Below, piece by piece: positions 1 to 5,110 of a DNA stretch of 5,134 nt; position 1 is the first letter of the stretch, and every line of letters starts with the position of its first letter. This DNA comes from Planctomycetota bacterium (lineage in GTDB: Bacteria > Planctomycetota > Phycisphaerae > UBA1845): the NCBI GenBank assembly GCA_024278775.1, contig JAJRSP010000211.1:1-5134 (forward strand). Direction: 5' to 3'. The notes under the pieces were generated by a model. It worked only from the letters and a program-made list of their open reading frames with translations. It did no database searches and was not told the DNA's origin. The position numbers were made by a program, and so were the translations under genes.

Positions 1-87
1 CTCGCACTGACCCAGATCGTCAGAGAGCGCCGCGCCCTCCGAAGCCATCGCCGCCAGCATCTCCTCCGTCAATTCCTCACGATTCAT
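1..87 (-). CDS. N-terminal fragment of an unrecognised protein, truncated by the left window edge
   Basis: Reading the minus strand from an ATG at 87 gives 29 uninterrupted codons to the window edge, starting MNREELTEEMLAAMASEG and continuing through an acidic stretch to a Cys-Glu at the edge. The start is supported by a GGAGG ribosome-binding site at 97-93, five bases upstream. An in-frame ATG at 99 would add four residues (MEGR), but it overlaps that site, so 87 is preferred. The visible part is acidic, helix-prone and lacks a signal peptide, so it is probably cytoplasmic. The gene diverges from the propeller-protein gene across a 323-base gap. I do not recognise the family. A short acidic N-terminus with an early Cys would fit, among many things, a zinc-finger anti-sigma-like protein, but that is only a guess. 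Confidence 0.55.
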   Translation of the reverse strand, partial: MNREELTEEMLAAMASEGAALSDDLGQCE

Positions 88-92
88 CCTGC

Positions 93-97
93 CCTCC
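93..97 (-). promoter_or_regulatory. Ribosome-binding site of the left-edge minus-strand gene
   Basis: On the minus strand the bases read GGAGG, followed by GCAGG and then ATG at 87. The match to the anti-Shine-Dalgarno core and the 5-base spacing decide the start at 87 over the in-frame ATG at 99. Confidence 0.55.
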
Positions 98-243
98 ATG
101 GCAAAGCCCAAAAATTGAACACCCACGGCACCCACGCCGCCCATCACCAATATTCGGCCATCGGACCAATCTACCAACAATCGTGAGGCACACCCGCACG
201 CACCTTTGGTCTCCATGCATCGTGGACAGTTGGCCGCTTCGGC

Positions 244-272
244 TGGACAATGGTTCTGGTGTGACTTATTCT
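244..272 (+). promoter_or_regulatory. Candidate sigma70-like promoter for the propeller-protein gene
   Basis: A -35 hexamer TGGACA (244-249, five of six matches to TTGACA) is followed by exactly 17 bases and a -10 hexamer TATTCT (267-272, four of six). Transcription would start near 279 and give a leader of about 130 nt before the ATG at 411, containing both hairpins described here. This is a consensus match by eye, and planctomycete promoters are poorly characterised. Confidence 0.35.
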
Positions 273-338
273 GGCGGGATTGGTCAGTCGGTGTGCATTT
301 CTGCTATCCTCCGCAAGATGAGCTTCGTTGGTGTGTTT

Positions 339-352
339 GACCCTTCGGGGTC
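339..352 (+). promoter_or_regulatory. UUCG-tetraloop hairpin in the leader of the propeller-protein gene
   Basis: GACCC (339-343) pairs perfectly with GGGTC (348-352) around a TTCG loop. The closing pair is C-G, which is the exceptionally stable cUUCGg tetraloop configuration in RNA. It lies about 60 nt upstream of the start codon and 12 bases before a second hairpin. A role in mRNA stability or leader folding is inferred. Confidence 0.45.
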
Positions 353-363
353 TACGCAATATC

Positions 364-390
364 AGCGCGGCTGCAGCGCGCTTTGGTTTT
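364..390 (+). terminator. Terminator- or attenuator-like hairpin just upstream of the propeller-protein start
   Basis: AGCGCG (364-369) pairs with CGCGCT (377-382) across a 7-base loop, and the 3' arm runs straight into TTTGGTTTT (382-390). This has the shape of an intrinsic terminator but sits 20 bases before the start codon of the downstream gene, so it could act as an attenuator or as a structure limiting ribosome access. The stem is only 6 bp and the T-run is broken by GG, so strength is uncertain. Confidence 0.35.
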
Positions 391-401
391 GACGAAAGGC
401 G

Positions 402-406
402 AAGGA
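402..406 (+). promoter_or_regulatory. Ribosome-binding site of the propeller-protein gene
   Basis: AAGGA lies four bases before the ATG at 411. The spacing is slightly short, but no other ATG nearby yields a signal peptide. The site follows the attenuator-like hairpin (364-390) by 11 bases. Confidence 0.45.
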
Positions 407-410
407 AAGC

Positions 411-1916
411 ATGATCCGGAATTCCTACTTGCGGGTGTTGGCAGTGTGTCTGATCGGTTCGGCTACGACGTTCGGAGCGTCGAAAAACTGGGATGAGAAT
501 TGGGGACAATGGCGTGGGCCTGCTGCCAATGGGGTCGCGGTGAAGGGCAAACCGGTGGTCACGTGGAGCGAGAGTGAGAACATTCGCTGGAAGCGTGCTC
601 TACCGGGGCAGGGTCTCTCCACGCCGATCGTCTGGGCGGATCGAGTTTACATACAGACAGCCATCGCGGTCGGCGATCCGAAGGCGAAGGCTGGTGATGA
701 AGGGGCTGACGGTGGTGGGGCGTCGAGGGATCGTCACGGCGACCGCGGTGAACACATTGAGCGCAACGAACGCAGCCGTCGCGATGGCGCGCCGTCCGAT
801 GGCCAAACGTGGCAGAGTCGGCCCGATGGCGAACAGCGTGGCGGTCGCGGCGGTGAGGGAAGGCGACGCGGTGGACGGCGAGGGCGGCGTCGGGGGCGTG
901 CGAAACCGCCGACGCAGTCATACCGGTACGTCATCATGGCATTGGATCGCAAGACGGGTGAGACGGTTTGGGAGCGTACGCTGCGCGAGACGATTCCGCA
1001 CGAGGGGAGTCACCGGGACGGTAGCCAGGCTCCTGCTTCGCCATTCACGGACGGCAAGAACCTCTTCGCATATTTCGGCTCGCATGGTCTTTACTGTCTC
1101 GACATGGACGGCACTCTGAAGTGGGAGAAGGATCTCGGCGACATGCGGACGCGGGCCGGCTTTGGCGAAGGCAGCACGCCCGCATTGTACAAAGATACGA
1201 TCGTCGTTCCGTGGGACAATGAGGACGAGTCGTTCATCGTGGCGCTCGACCGCAGCACGGGCGCGGAGAAGTGGCGCAAATCGCGTGATGAGGCTACGAA
1301 CTGGGCGACACCGTTGATCGTGACGGATACGCCCAAGCCCCAGGCCATCGTAAGCGGCGACAAGCGCGTGATCGGCTACGATCTGGCGACCGGCGATGTC
1401 GTCTGGGAGTGTGGCGGCTTAGGCACGAACTGTGTTCCGACTCCGGTGGCGGTGGGCGGAACGACCATTGTCATGAGCGGGCATCGCGACGTGGCGGCGC
1501 TTGCGATTCGCTACAAAGATGCGCACGGTGACGTGACCGACACGGAGGCGGTTTTGTGGTCCAAAGACAAAGGTACGCCCTACGTTCCTTCGCCACTGTT
1601 GTACGGCAACGCACTCTACTATCTTCAAAAGAACTCCAGCATCCTGTCCTGCCTTGATCCTGCCACAGGTAGCAAGCATTACAAGCAGCAGCGGCTTGAG
1701 GAAATCAACGGCGTCTATGCGTCGCTGGTCGGAGCGGACGGGAAGGTCTACGTCGTCGGGCGCAACGGTGTGACCTATGTTTTGCGACGGGGCGAGAAGT
1801 TCGAGGTGCTGGCGATCAACAAACTCGGTAAGGAGGACTTCTCGGCATCACCTGCGATTGTCGGCGATGAGATTTACCTTCGCAGCCGAACACATCTGTA
1901 CTGCATCGGCGATTGA
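411..1916 (+). CDS. Secreted PQQ-like beta-propeller repeat protein (501 aa)
   Basis: A predicted exported beta-propeller of the PQQ-binding-like/quinoprotein-like repeat superfamily. Residues 1-23 look like a Sec signal peptide (basic N-end, hydrophobic core at about 7-20, cleavage near Ala23/Ser24). The mature start carries the WGQWRGPAANGVA block (31-43), common in Planctomycetota. Recurring 'LD..TG...W' strands mark successive blades at 178-187, 230-238, 279-288, 323-332 and 415-420, ending in a final blade with LYCIGD at the C-terminus. No dehydrogenase catalytic signature is evident, so this is probably a structural or binding propeller in the periplasm, and the ligand is unknown. Residues about 88-167 form a hydrophilic, Arg/Gly-rich insert between blades, ending in an almost pure Arg/Gly tract (143-163). 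The start is supported by AAGGA at 402-406 (4-base spacing) and by the signal peptide beginning right there. The frame is intact on both sides of the insert, so a frameshift is unlikely. Confidence 0.9.
   Translation: MIRNSYLRVLAVCLIGSATTFGASKNWDENWGQWRGPAANGVAVKGKPVVTWSESENIRWKRALPGQGLSTPIVWADRVYIQTAIAVGDPKAKAGDEGADGGGASRDRHGDRGEHIERNERSRRDGAPSDGQTWQSRPDGEQRGGRGGEGRRRGGRRGRRRGRAKPPTQSYRYVIMALDRKTGETVWERTLRETIPHEGSHRDGSQAPASPFTDGKNLFAYFGSHGLYCLDMDGTLKWEKDLGDMRTRAGFGEGSTPALYKDTIVVPWDNEDESFIVALDRSTGAEKWRKSRDEATNWATPLIVTDTPKPQAIVSGDKRVIGYDLATGDVVWECGGLGTNCVPTPVAVGGTTIVMSGHRDVAALAIRYKDAHGDVTDTEAVLWSKDKGTPYVPSPLLYGNALYYLQKNSSILSCLDPATGSKHYKQQRLEEINGVYASLVGADGKVYVVGRNGVTYVLRRGEKFEVLAINKLGKEDFSASPAIVGDEIYLRSRTHLYCIGD
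837..899 (+). repeat. Low-complexity Arg/Gly coding tract
   Basis: Codons 143-163 of the propeller protein encode almost only Arg and Gly, with one Glu, using mixed CGN and GGN codons. The coding strand is dense in G-runs (GGG to GGGGG) and could form G-quadruplex-type structures. The protein before and after belongs to the propeller, so this is an in-frame insertion or expansion inside a family member. Confidence 0.7.
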
Positions 1917-1926
1917 AACCTCCGAC

Positions 1927-1946
1927 TCGTGTCGCACGCGACACGG
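1927..1946 (+). terminator. Perfect GC-rich inverted repeat after the propeller-protein gene
   Basis: CGTGTCGC (1928-1935) and GCGACACG (1938-1945) are exact reverse complements separated by two bases, with a T-G wobble outside. It begins 11 bases after the stop codon. There is no T-run immediately after it, so it is either a U-less terminator or 3'-end-stabilising hairpin, or a palindromic intergenic element or protein site. Confidence 0.4.
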
Positions 1947-1969
1947 CTAAGCGGGGGTGGTGCGACGCT

Positions 1970-2011
1970 GACAGTGCGCTTGGGGTGACTGTCGGGTGTA
2001 ATCAATTTTTT
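1970..2011 (+). terminator. Second hairpin and T-run between the propeller and SGNH genes
   Basis: GACAGT (1970-1975) pairs with ACTGTC (1988-1993) around a 12-base loop, and a T6 run follows at 2006-2011. The 12-base gap between stem and T-run is longer than in a canonical intrinsic terminator. Together with the hairpin at 1927-1946 it suggests that transcription from the propeller gene ends here and the SGNH gene has its own promoter. Confidence 0.3.
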
Positions 2012-2017
2012 GCGGCG

Positions 2018-2046
2018 TTCGCGATGGACTGGCGAGCGGGTATAGT
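2018..2046 (+). promoter_or_regulatory. Candidate promoter for the SGNH gene, -10 nine bases before the start codon
   Basis: TATAGT (2041-2046) matches TATAAT at five of six positions. Exactly 17 bases upstream is a weak -35, TTCGCG (2018-2023, three of six). The expected transcription start is about 2052-2054, and the ATG is at 2056. No good Shine-Dalgarno sequence is present (only GGTGA three bases before ATG), so the mRNA may be leaderless or nearly so. Confidence 0.35.
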
Positions 2047-2055
2047 CGGTGAATC

Positions 2056-3309
2056 ATGGGCACCGATACGGAAACGCTGCGGGTGAGCAAACCAGACGAA
2101 CCGAAACTGCCGCGTCCGGCGCGCGGGCGGTGGTGGATGAAGCTGTTTGCGGTTGTTACGGGGCTGTCGCTGACGGTCGTTGTGGCGGAGCTGGGTTTGC
2201 GGGTGGCTGGTATCGGGTTTCCGAATCTCTATCAGCCTGACGAACTGCTGGGTACGTCGTTGATTCCGGGCGCGGAGGGCTGGATGCGGACGGAAGGGGA
2301 AGCCTACGTCACCATCAACAGCCGGGGTTTTCGCGATCGCGAGCATGCGATCAAAAAACCAGAGGGGACGATTCGTATTGCCGTGCTTGGCGATTCGTAC
2401 ACTGAGGCTTCGCAAGTCGCGATGGAGGACACGTATTGGAGTGTTCTGGAGCGGTCGCTGGGCAGTCGGTGGGCAGAGCGGGGAAAACGCGTCGAGGTGT
2501 TGAACTTCAGTTGCGGCGGGTATGGCCCTGCGCAGGAATACCTCCTGTTGCGGCATCGGGTTTGGGAGTATGACCCTGATATTGTGTTGCTGGGGTTCTG
2601 CTTGGGTAATGACGTGTCGGACTGCCATCGGTCGCTCAAGAAGGTGGCCAACATTCCGTACTTCACGCTTGATGGTGAGGAGCTGGTGCTCGATGACTCG
2701 TTTCGGACGTCGGAGGCGTTTCGCCGGCGAACAGGGTTTGTCTCGCGGACTGTGCTCGCGGTCCTGCCGTATTCGCGATTGTTGCAGGTGGCCAACCGTG
2801 TGCGGTACCAGATGCGGGTAGCGCGTCGGCGGGTAGAGTCGGGCGATGAAACGGATCCACTGGTCGAGATCGGGCAGAGTGCAGCCATTTACAAGTCGCC
2901 CGAGTCCAGGGTGTGGGGCGAAGCGTGGGCGGTGGCGGACCGGTTGCTGTGTCAGATGAGTCGGGAATGTCGCGCGCGGGGCGTGACTTTTTCCGTGGTC
3001 ACGCTCAGTACGTCGATTCAAGTTCACCCGGACAAGGCTCTGCGAGCGCGTCTGCGGAAGGCGTGCGATGTGGACGATTTGTTCTATACGGATCGTCGCG
3101 TGGCGGAGATTGGTGCCCGTGAGGGCTTTGGTGTTTTGAATCTCGCCGAAAAACTGCGGGGACGCGTCGATGCCAGCGGTGAATATCTGCACGGCTTCGC
3201 GCGCAAGCCGGGCTTTGGTCATTGGAACGAGCGCGGGCATGCACTGGCGGGCGAGCTTATTGCGGAATGGCTGGCGACGACAATCGATTTTGGAGCAGGG
3301 GGCCAGTAG
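2056..3309 (+). CDS. Membrane-anchored SGNH/GDSL hydrolase-like protein (417 aa)
   Basis: This is an SGNH-superfamily esterase/acyltransferase-type protein, predicted to be tethered to the membrane with its catalytic domain outside. A basic, Pro/Arg-rich N-terminus (about 1-27) precedes one hydrophobic helix (about 29-52). The hydrolase core shows block I as VLGDSYTEA with nucleophile Ser114, a Gly block at NFSCGGYG (150-157, oxyanion Gly), block III as GND (184-186, Asn185), and block V as GHWNERGH (388-395, His389). The Asp normally three residues before the catalytic His is Gly386 here, so the triad appears reduced to a Ser-His pair. The substrate cannot be read from the sequence; related proteins act on acyl groups of polysaccharides or envelope polymers. 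An alternative start at Met28 (ATG at 2137) would turn the helix into a signal-anchor at the extreme N-terminus. The gene starts 139 bases after the propeller gene and converges on msrB with a 54-base gap. Confidence 0.85.
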   Translation: MGTDTETLRVSKPDEPKLPRPARGRWWMKLFAVVTGLSLTVVVAELGLRVAGIGFPNLYQPDELLGTSLIPGAEGWMRTEGEAYVTINSRGFRDREHAIKKPEGTIRIAVLGDSYTEASQVAMEDTYWSVLERSLGSRWAERGKRVEVLNFSCGGYGPAQEYLLLRHRVWEYDPDIVLLGFCLGNDVSDCHRSLKKVANIPYFTLDGEELVLDDSFRTSEAFRRRTGFVSRTVLAVLPYSRLLQVANRVRYQMRVARRRVESGDETDPLVEIGQSAAIYKSPESRVWGEAWAVADRLLCQMSRECRARGVTFSVVTLSTSIQVHPDKALRARLRKACDVDDLFYTDRRVAEIGAREGFGVLNLAEKLRGRVDASGEYLHGFARKPGFGHWNERGHALAGELIAEWLATTIDFGAGGQ

Positions 3310-3363
3310 CCGGCCACTGTAGATGCGTGACTCTGTAGTCTTGTGTTTCTCGGCAGCTATCCG

Positions 3364-3780
3364 TCAGCCTGTCTTGTTCTGATCGCGTTCTTCGAATTGC
3401 AGAGAGGCTGAGTTGACGCAATAGCGTTGGCCGGTGGGCTGGGGTCCGTCGTCGAACACGTGGCCCAGGTGTGCGCCGCAGTTCTTGCAGGTGACTTCGA
3501 CTCGTCGCATGCCGTGGCTGACGTCAACATCCTCGGCGATGCCGTCTTGGCCTATCGGCTTGTAGAAGCTGGGCCAACCGCTGCCGGAGTCGAATTTCGT
3601 GTTGGAATCGAACAGGGCTTGGCGGCAAGCGACACAGTGGTACAAGCCGTCGCCTTTGTGATTCCAGTACTTTCCGGTGAAGGGCGGCTCGGTGCCTTTC
3701 TCCCGACAGACGTTGTACTGCTCGGGTGTGAGATTCTCTCGCTCACGATTTTCGCTTTTGTTGATGTCCGAATCGCCCAT
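3364..3780 (-). CDS. msrB: Peptide-methionine (R)-S-oxide reductase MsrB (138 aa)
   Basis: MsrB reduces the R-diastereomer of methionine sulfoxide in proteins back to methionine, using thioredoxin-type reductants; this form has no signal peptide and should be cytoplasmic. Diagnostic blocks are all present: [11 protein letters not shown] (29-39), the two zinc-binding CxxC pairs (Cys49/Cys52 and Cys98/Cys101), SGSGWPSFY (65-73), SHGM (88-91), [20 protein letters not shown] (102-121) with catalytic Cys121, and the NSASL that follows. Length is normal for a stand-alone MsrB. The position that is Cys in the E. coli enzyme (SGCGWPSF) is Ser67 here, so the usual resolving Cys is missing; Cys25 in VCREKGTE is a possible substitute. 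The ATG at 3780 is backed by AAGGA with 7-base spacing. The gene converges with the SGNH gene and diverges from the ABC gene, so it is probably monocistronic. Confidence 0.96.
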   Translation of the reverse strand: MGDSDINKSENRERENLTPEQYNVCREKGTEPPFTGKYWNHKGDGLYHCVACRQALFDSNTKFDSGSGWPSFYKPIGQDGIAEDVDVSHGMRRVEVTCKNCGAHLGHVFDDGPQPTGQRYCVNSASLQFEERDQNKTG

Positions 3781-3787
3781 GATTTGA

Positions 3788-3792
3788 TCCTT
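3788..3792 (-). promoter_or_regulatory. Ribosome-binding site of msrB, overlapping a small upstream stop codon
   Basis: The minus strand reads AAGGA seven bases before the msrB ATG, which is ideal spacing and fixes the start. Its first two bases are also the last two of a TAA that closes a 24-codon upstream open frame (3865-3791). Confidence 0.6.
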
Positions 3793-3865
3793 ACGCCTGT
3801 GCTGTTGATTGTGCCGGTGGGATCGTAGTCGACGACGGCGGGATAATCGAGCGTCGACGGTTCAT
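3791..3865 (-). CDS. Possible 24-aa upstream ORF in the msrB leader
   Basis: From an ATG at 3865 the minus strand encodes a basic then Ser/Pro/Thr-rich peptide starting [12 protein letters not shown] and ending in TAA at 3793-3791, inside the msrB Shine-Dalgarno sequence. If translated, ribosomes stopping here could couple to, or interfere with, msrB initiation. No clear ribosome-binding site precedes it, and the peptide resembles no known leader peptide, so it may be chance. It would begin about 9 nt after the transcription start predicted from the -10 at 3886-3881. Confidence 0.15.
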   Translation of the reverse strand: MNRRRSIIPPSSTTIPPAQSTAQA

Positions 3866-3880
3866 GTCGTTTTCGGCGAG

Positions 3881-3911
3881 TTCATAGCAGCGTTGCGTGG
3901 TAACGCCTCAA
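3881..3911 (-). promoter_or_regulatory. Candidate msrB promoter with a dyad inside a 19-bp spacer
   Basis: On the minus strand, TTGAGG (3911-3906, four of six to the -35 consensus) and TATGAA (3886-3881, four of six to the -10) are separated by 19 bases. An inverted repeat GCGTT-N7-AACGC (3890-3906) lies almost wholly in that spacer. A long 19-20 bp spacer carrying a dyad is the layout of promoters activated by MerR-family regulators (such as SoxR or MerR). No regulator gene is visible in the window, so the comparison is architectural only. Confidence 0.25.
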
Positions 3912-3966
3912 GGGGTCGGGTGAATTGAAATCTGCGTCTCGCTGCCCAAACAACTGAAACGGCGAT

Positions 3967-3970
3967 AGGA
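3967..3970 (+). promoter_or_regulatory. Weak ribosome-binding site of the ABC ATPase gene
   Basis: AGGA lies nine bases before the ATG at 3980. The overlapping hexamer TAGGAT (3966-3971) could alternatively be read as a poor -10 element. The ribosome-binding reading is preferred because the protein's conserved N-terminus begins directly at this ATG. Confidence 0.35.
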
Positions 3971-3979
3971 TACGCACGT

Positions 3980-4951
3980 ATGGCAGCGATTTGCGTGCGC
4001 AATCTCAAGAAGGTGTACAAGGTCCACGAGAAGGCTCAAGGTCTCGGCGGTTCGATTCGGTCGTTGTTTCGGCGCAAGTACAAACACGTGCATGCGGTGG
4101 ACGGAATCGACTTCGACATTCAACCTGGCGAGATGGTCGGCTTCCTCGGTCCTAACGGTGCGGGCAAGACGACGACGCTGAAGATTCTGAGCGGCTTGAT
4201 CTACCCGACCGAGGGCACAGTGAGTGTGATGGACTTTGTTCCGTGGGAACGGCGGAACGCGTACCGCCGCCGCTTCGCTTTGTTGATGGGCCAAAAGAAT
4301 CAGTTGTGGTGGGATTTGCCAGCCTCGGAATCGTTTCGGTTGCACAAGGAAATCTACGAGATCGAGGACGAACGCTTCGAGCGCGTTCAGGGCGAGCTGA
4401 CCGAATTGTTGATGGTGCGTGATCTGCTCAATCAGCCGGTGCGCGAGTTAAGCCTCGGCGAACGCATGAAGATGGAGTTGATCGCGGCTTTGCTGCATTC
4501 GCCGGACATTCTGTTTCTGGACGAGCCGACGATCGGTTTGGACGTTGTGGCCCAGGCGTCGATTCGACAGTGCCTGCGGGAATACAACGAGCGGAACAAT
4601 GTGACGGTGCTCTTGACCAGCCATTACATGCAGGACATTGAATCCCTGTGTAGCCGCGTGATGGTCATCAACCACGGGCGGATGATTCACGACGGCCCGC
4701 TTACGGACATCGTGGATCGGTTCGCCGCGCACAAGATTCTCAAGCTGCGTTTCGCGAACGGCGACGTTCCGACGGATTTCGACGGGGCGGAGGTTTTGCG
4801 CGTCGATCCGCCGACAGTGACGCTGCGCCTGCCGCGTGAGTCGATCGCACGCCAATCGACCGAACTGCTGGCACGCTATGATATCAACGATATTAGCATC
4901 GAGAACCCGCCGATCGAGGAATCAATCGCCCGGATTTTTCACGAGAATTGA
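3980..4951 (+). CDS. ABC-2-type transporter ATP-binding protein, COG4586-like (323 aa)
   Basis: Cytoplasmic ATPase subunit of an ABC exporter. It shows Walker A GPNGAGKTT (57-65), Q-loop Gln105 in MGQKNQLWWDLP (103-114), ABC signature LSLGERMKME (157-166), Walker B ILFLDEP (177-183), D-loop IGLD (185-188) and H-loop His215 in LTSHYM (212-217). The spacer GLGGSIRSLFRRKY (21-34) before the core, the QLWWDLP block and the LSLGERMKMELIAALLH block are typical of the COG4586 group, whose substrates are undefined and which normally pairs with two ABC-2-type permeases. The last 70 or so residues (about 252-323) form the small C-terminal domain of these ATPases and end in IENPPIEESIARIFHEN. All catalytic motifs are intact and the length is normal. 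No permease start is visible in the 183 bases downstream, so the partner genes lie beyond the window or elsewhere. Confidence 0.93.
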   Translation: MAAICVRNLKKVYKVHEKAQGLGGSIRSLFRRKYKHVHAVDGIDFDIQPGEMVGFLGPNGAGKTTTLKILSGLIYPTEGTVSVMDFVPWERRNAYRRRFALLMGQKNQLWWDLPASESFRLHKEIYEIEDERFERVQGELTELLMVRDLLNQPVRELSLGERMKMELIAALLHSPDILFLDEPTIGLDVVAQASIRQCLREYNERNNVTVLLTSHYMQDIESLCSRVMVINHGRMIHDGPLTDIVDRFAAHKILKLRFANGDVPTDFDGAEVLRVDPPTVTLRLPRESIARQSTELLARYDINDISIENPPIEESIARIFHEN

Positions 4952-4973
4952 CGGCTGATGCTTCGTATCGGCT

Positions 4974-5006
4974 GCCCCGAAGCCCCGCCCCGAAGCCCCG
5001 AAGGGG
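4974..5006 (+). repeat. Perfect 13-bp tandem duplication ending in a GC hairpin
   Basis: GCCCCGAAGCCCC occurs twice head-to-tail (4974-4986 and 4987-4999), and a third partial unit, GAAGGGG (5000-5006), turns the end into a CCCC-GAA-GGGG hairpin. It begins 23 bases after the ABC stop codon. It might stabilise or terminate the ABC transcript, but no T-run follows. On the minus strand the end reads CCCTTCGGGG, the same 10-mer as the UUCG hairpin at 341-350. Confidence 0.6.
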
Positions 5007-5062
5007 TGCATGACAGTTTCGGCGGGGTGTACGCGATCTATCAGAACCGCGACAGTTATGGA

Positions 5063-5075
5063 GCGGCCGAGCCGC
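5063..5075 (+). repeat. Short GC-rich hairpin in the right-hand intergenic region
   Basis: GCGGC (5063-5067) pairs with GCCGC (5071-5075) around a CGA loop. A T5 run occurs only at 5091-5095, 15 bases further on, which is too far for a classical intrinsic terminator. It may be part of a dispersed intergenic repeat. Confidence 0.3.
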
Positions 5076-5110
5076 GAGCGTGTTAGGTGCTTTTTCGCCC
5101 GAACAAGCCG

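Larger units (their letters stand above)
88..410. other. Divergent intergenic region with no supported gene
   Basis: This 323-base stretch separates two divergently oriented genes. It holds the ribosome-binding site of the left gene, an 8-bp direct repeat CACCCACG at 120-127 and 129-136, a plus-strand promoter candidate at 244-272, a UUCG-capped hairpin at 339-352, and a GC-rich hairpin with a T-rich tail at 364-390. An open frame from a GTG at 183 to 392 exists, but it has no ribosome-binding site, resembles no protein I know, and runs through both hairpins, so I do not call it a gene. I did not find a convincing -35/-10 pair for the minus-strand gene. Confidence 0.6.

Noticed and set aside
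183..392. 69-codon plus-strand open frame in the left intergenic region
   Set aside because: GTG start with no ribosome-binding site, no recognisable protein features, and it spans both leader hairpins.
407..470. Lipoprotein signal in the propeller protein (Cys13 in LAVC)
   Set aside because: The Cys lies in the middle of the hydrophobic core and is preceded by Val, so it does not form a proper lipobox. An ordinary Sec signal peptide fits better.
574..1119. 181-codon plus-strand frame overlapping the propeller gene, considered as a frameshift partner
   Set aside because: The main frame carries recognisable propeller sequence before and after the region, while this frame is just Arg/Ser-rich shadow sequence.
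2002..3240. 412-codon minus-strand open frame opposite the SGNH gene
   Set aside because: Composition rich in Arg, Pro, His and Gln with no family motif. The plus strand encodes a clear SGNH protein, so this is an antisense shadow caused by high GC.
3304..3350. Possible bidirectional terminator between the SGNH gene and msrB
   Set aside because: The best stems (CAGT/ACTG at the SGNH stop and GACT/AGTC at 3329-3340) are only 4 bp. The T-rich stretch after the second is interrupted, so I would not annotate a terminator.
3427..3828. 133-codon plus-strand frame opposite msrB
   Set aside because: The minus strand encodes an unmistakable MsrB with all motifs; the opposing frame is a shadow without its own features.
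3908..4855. Two minus-strand frames opposite the ABC ATPase (3908-4345 and 4448-4855)
   Set aside because: His/Arg-rich shadows of a well-supported ATPase gene.
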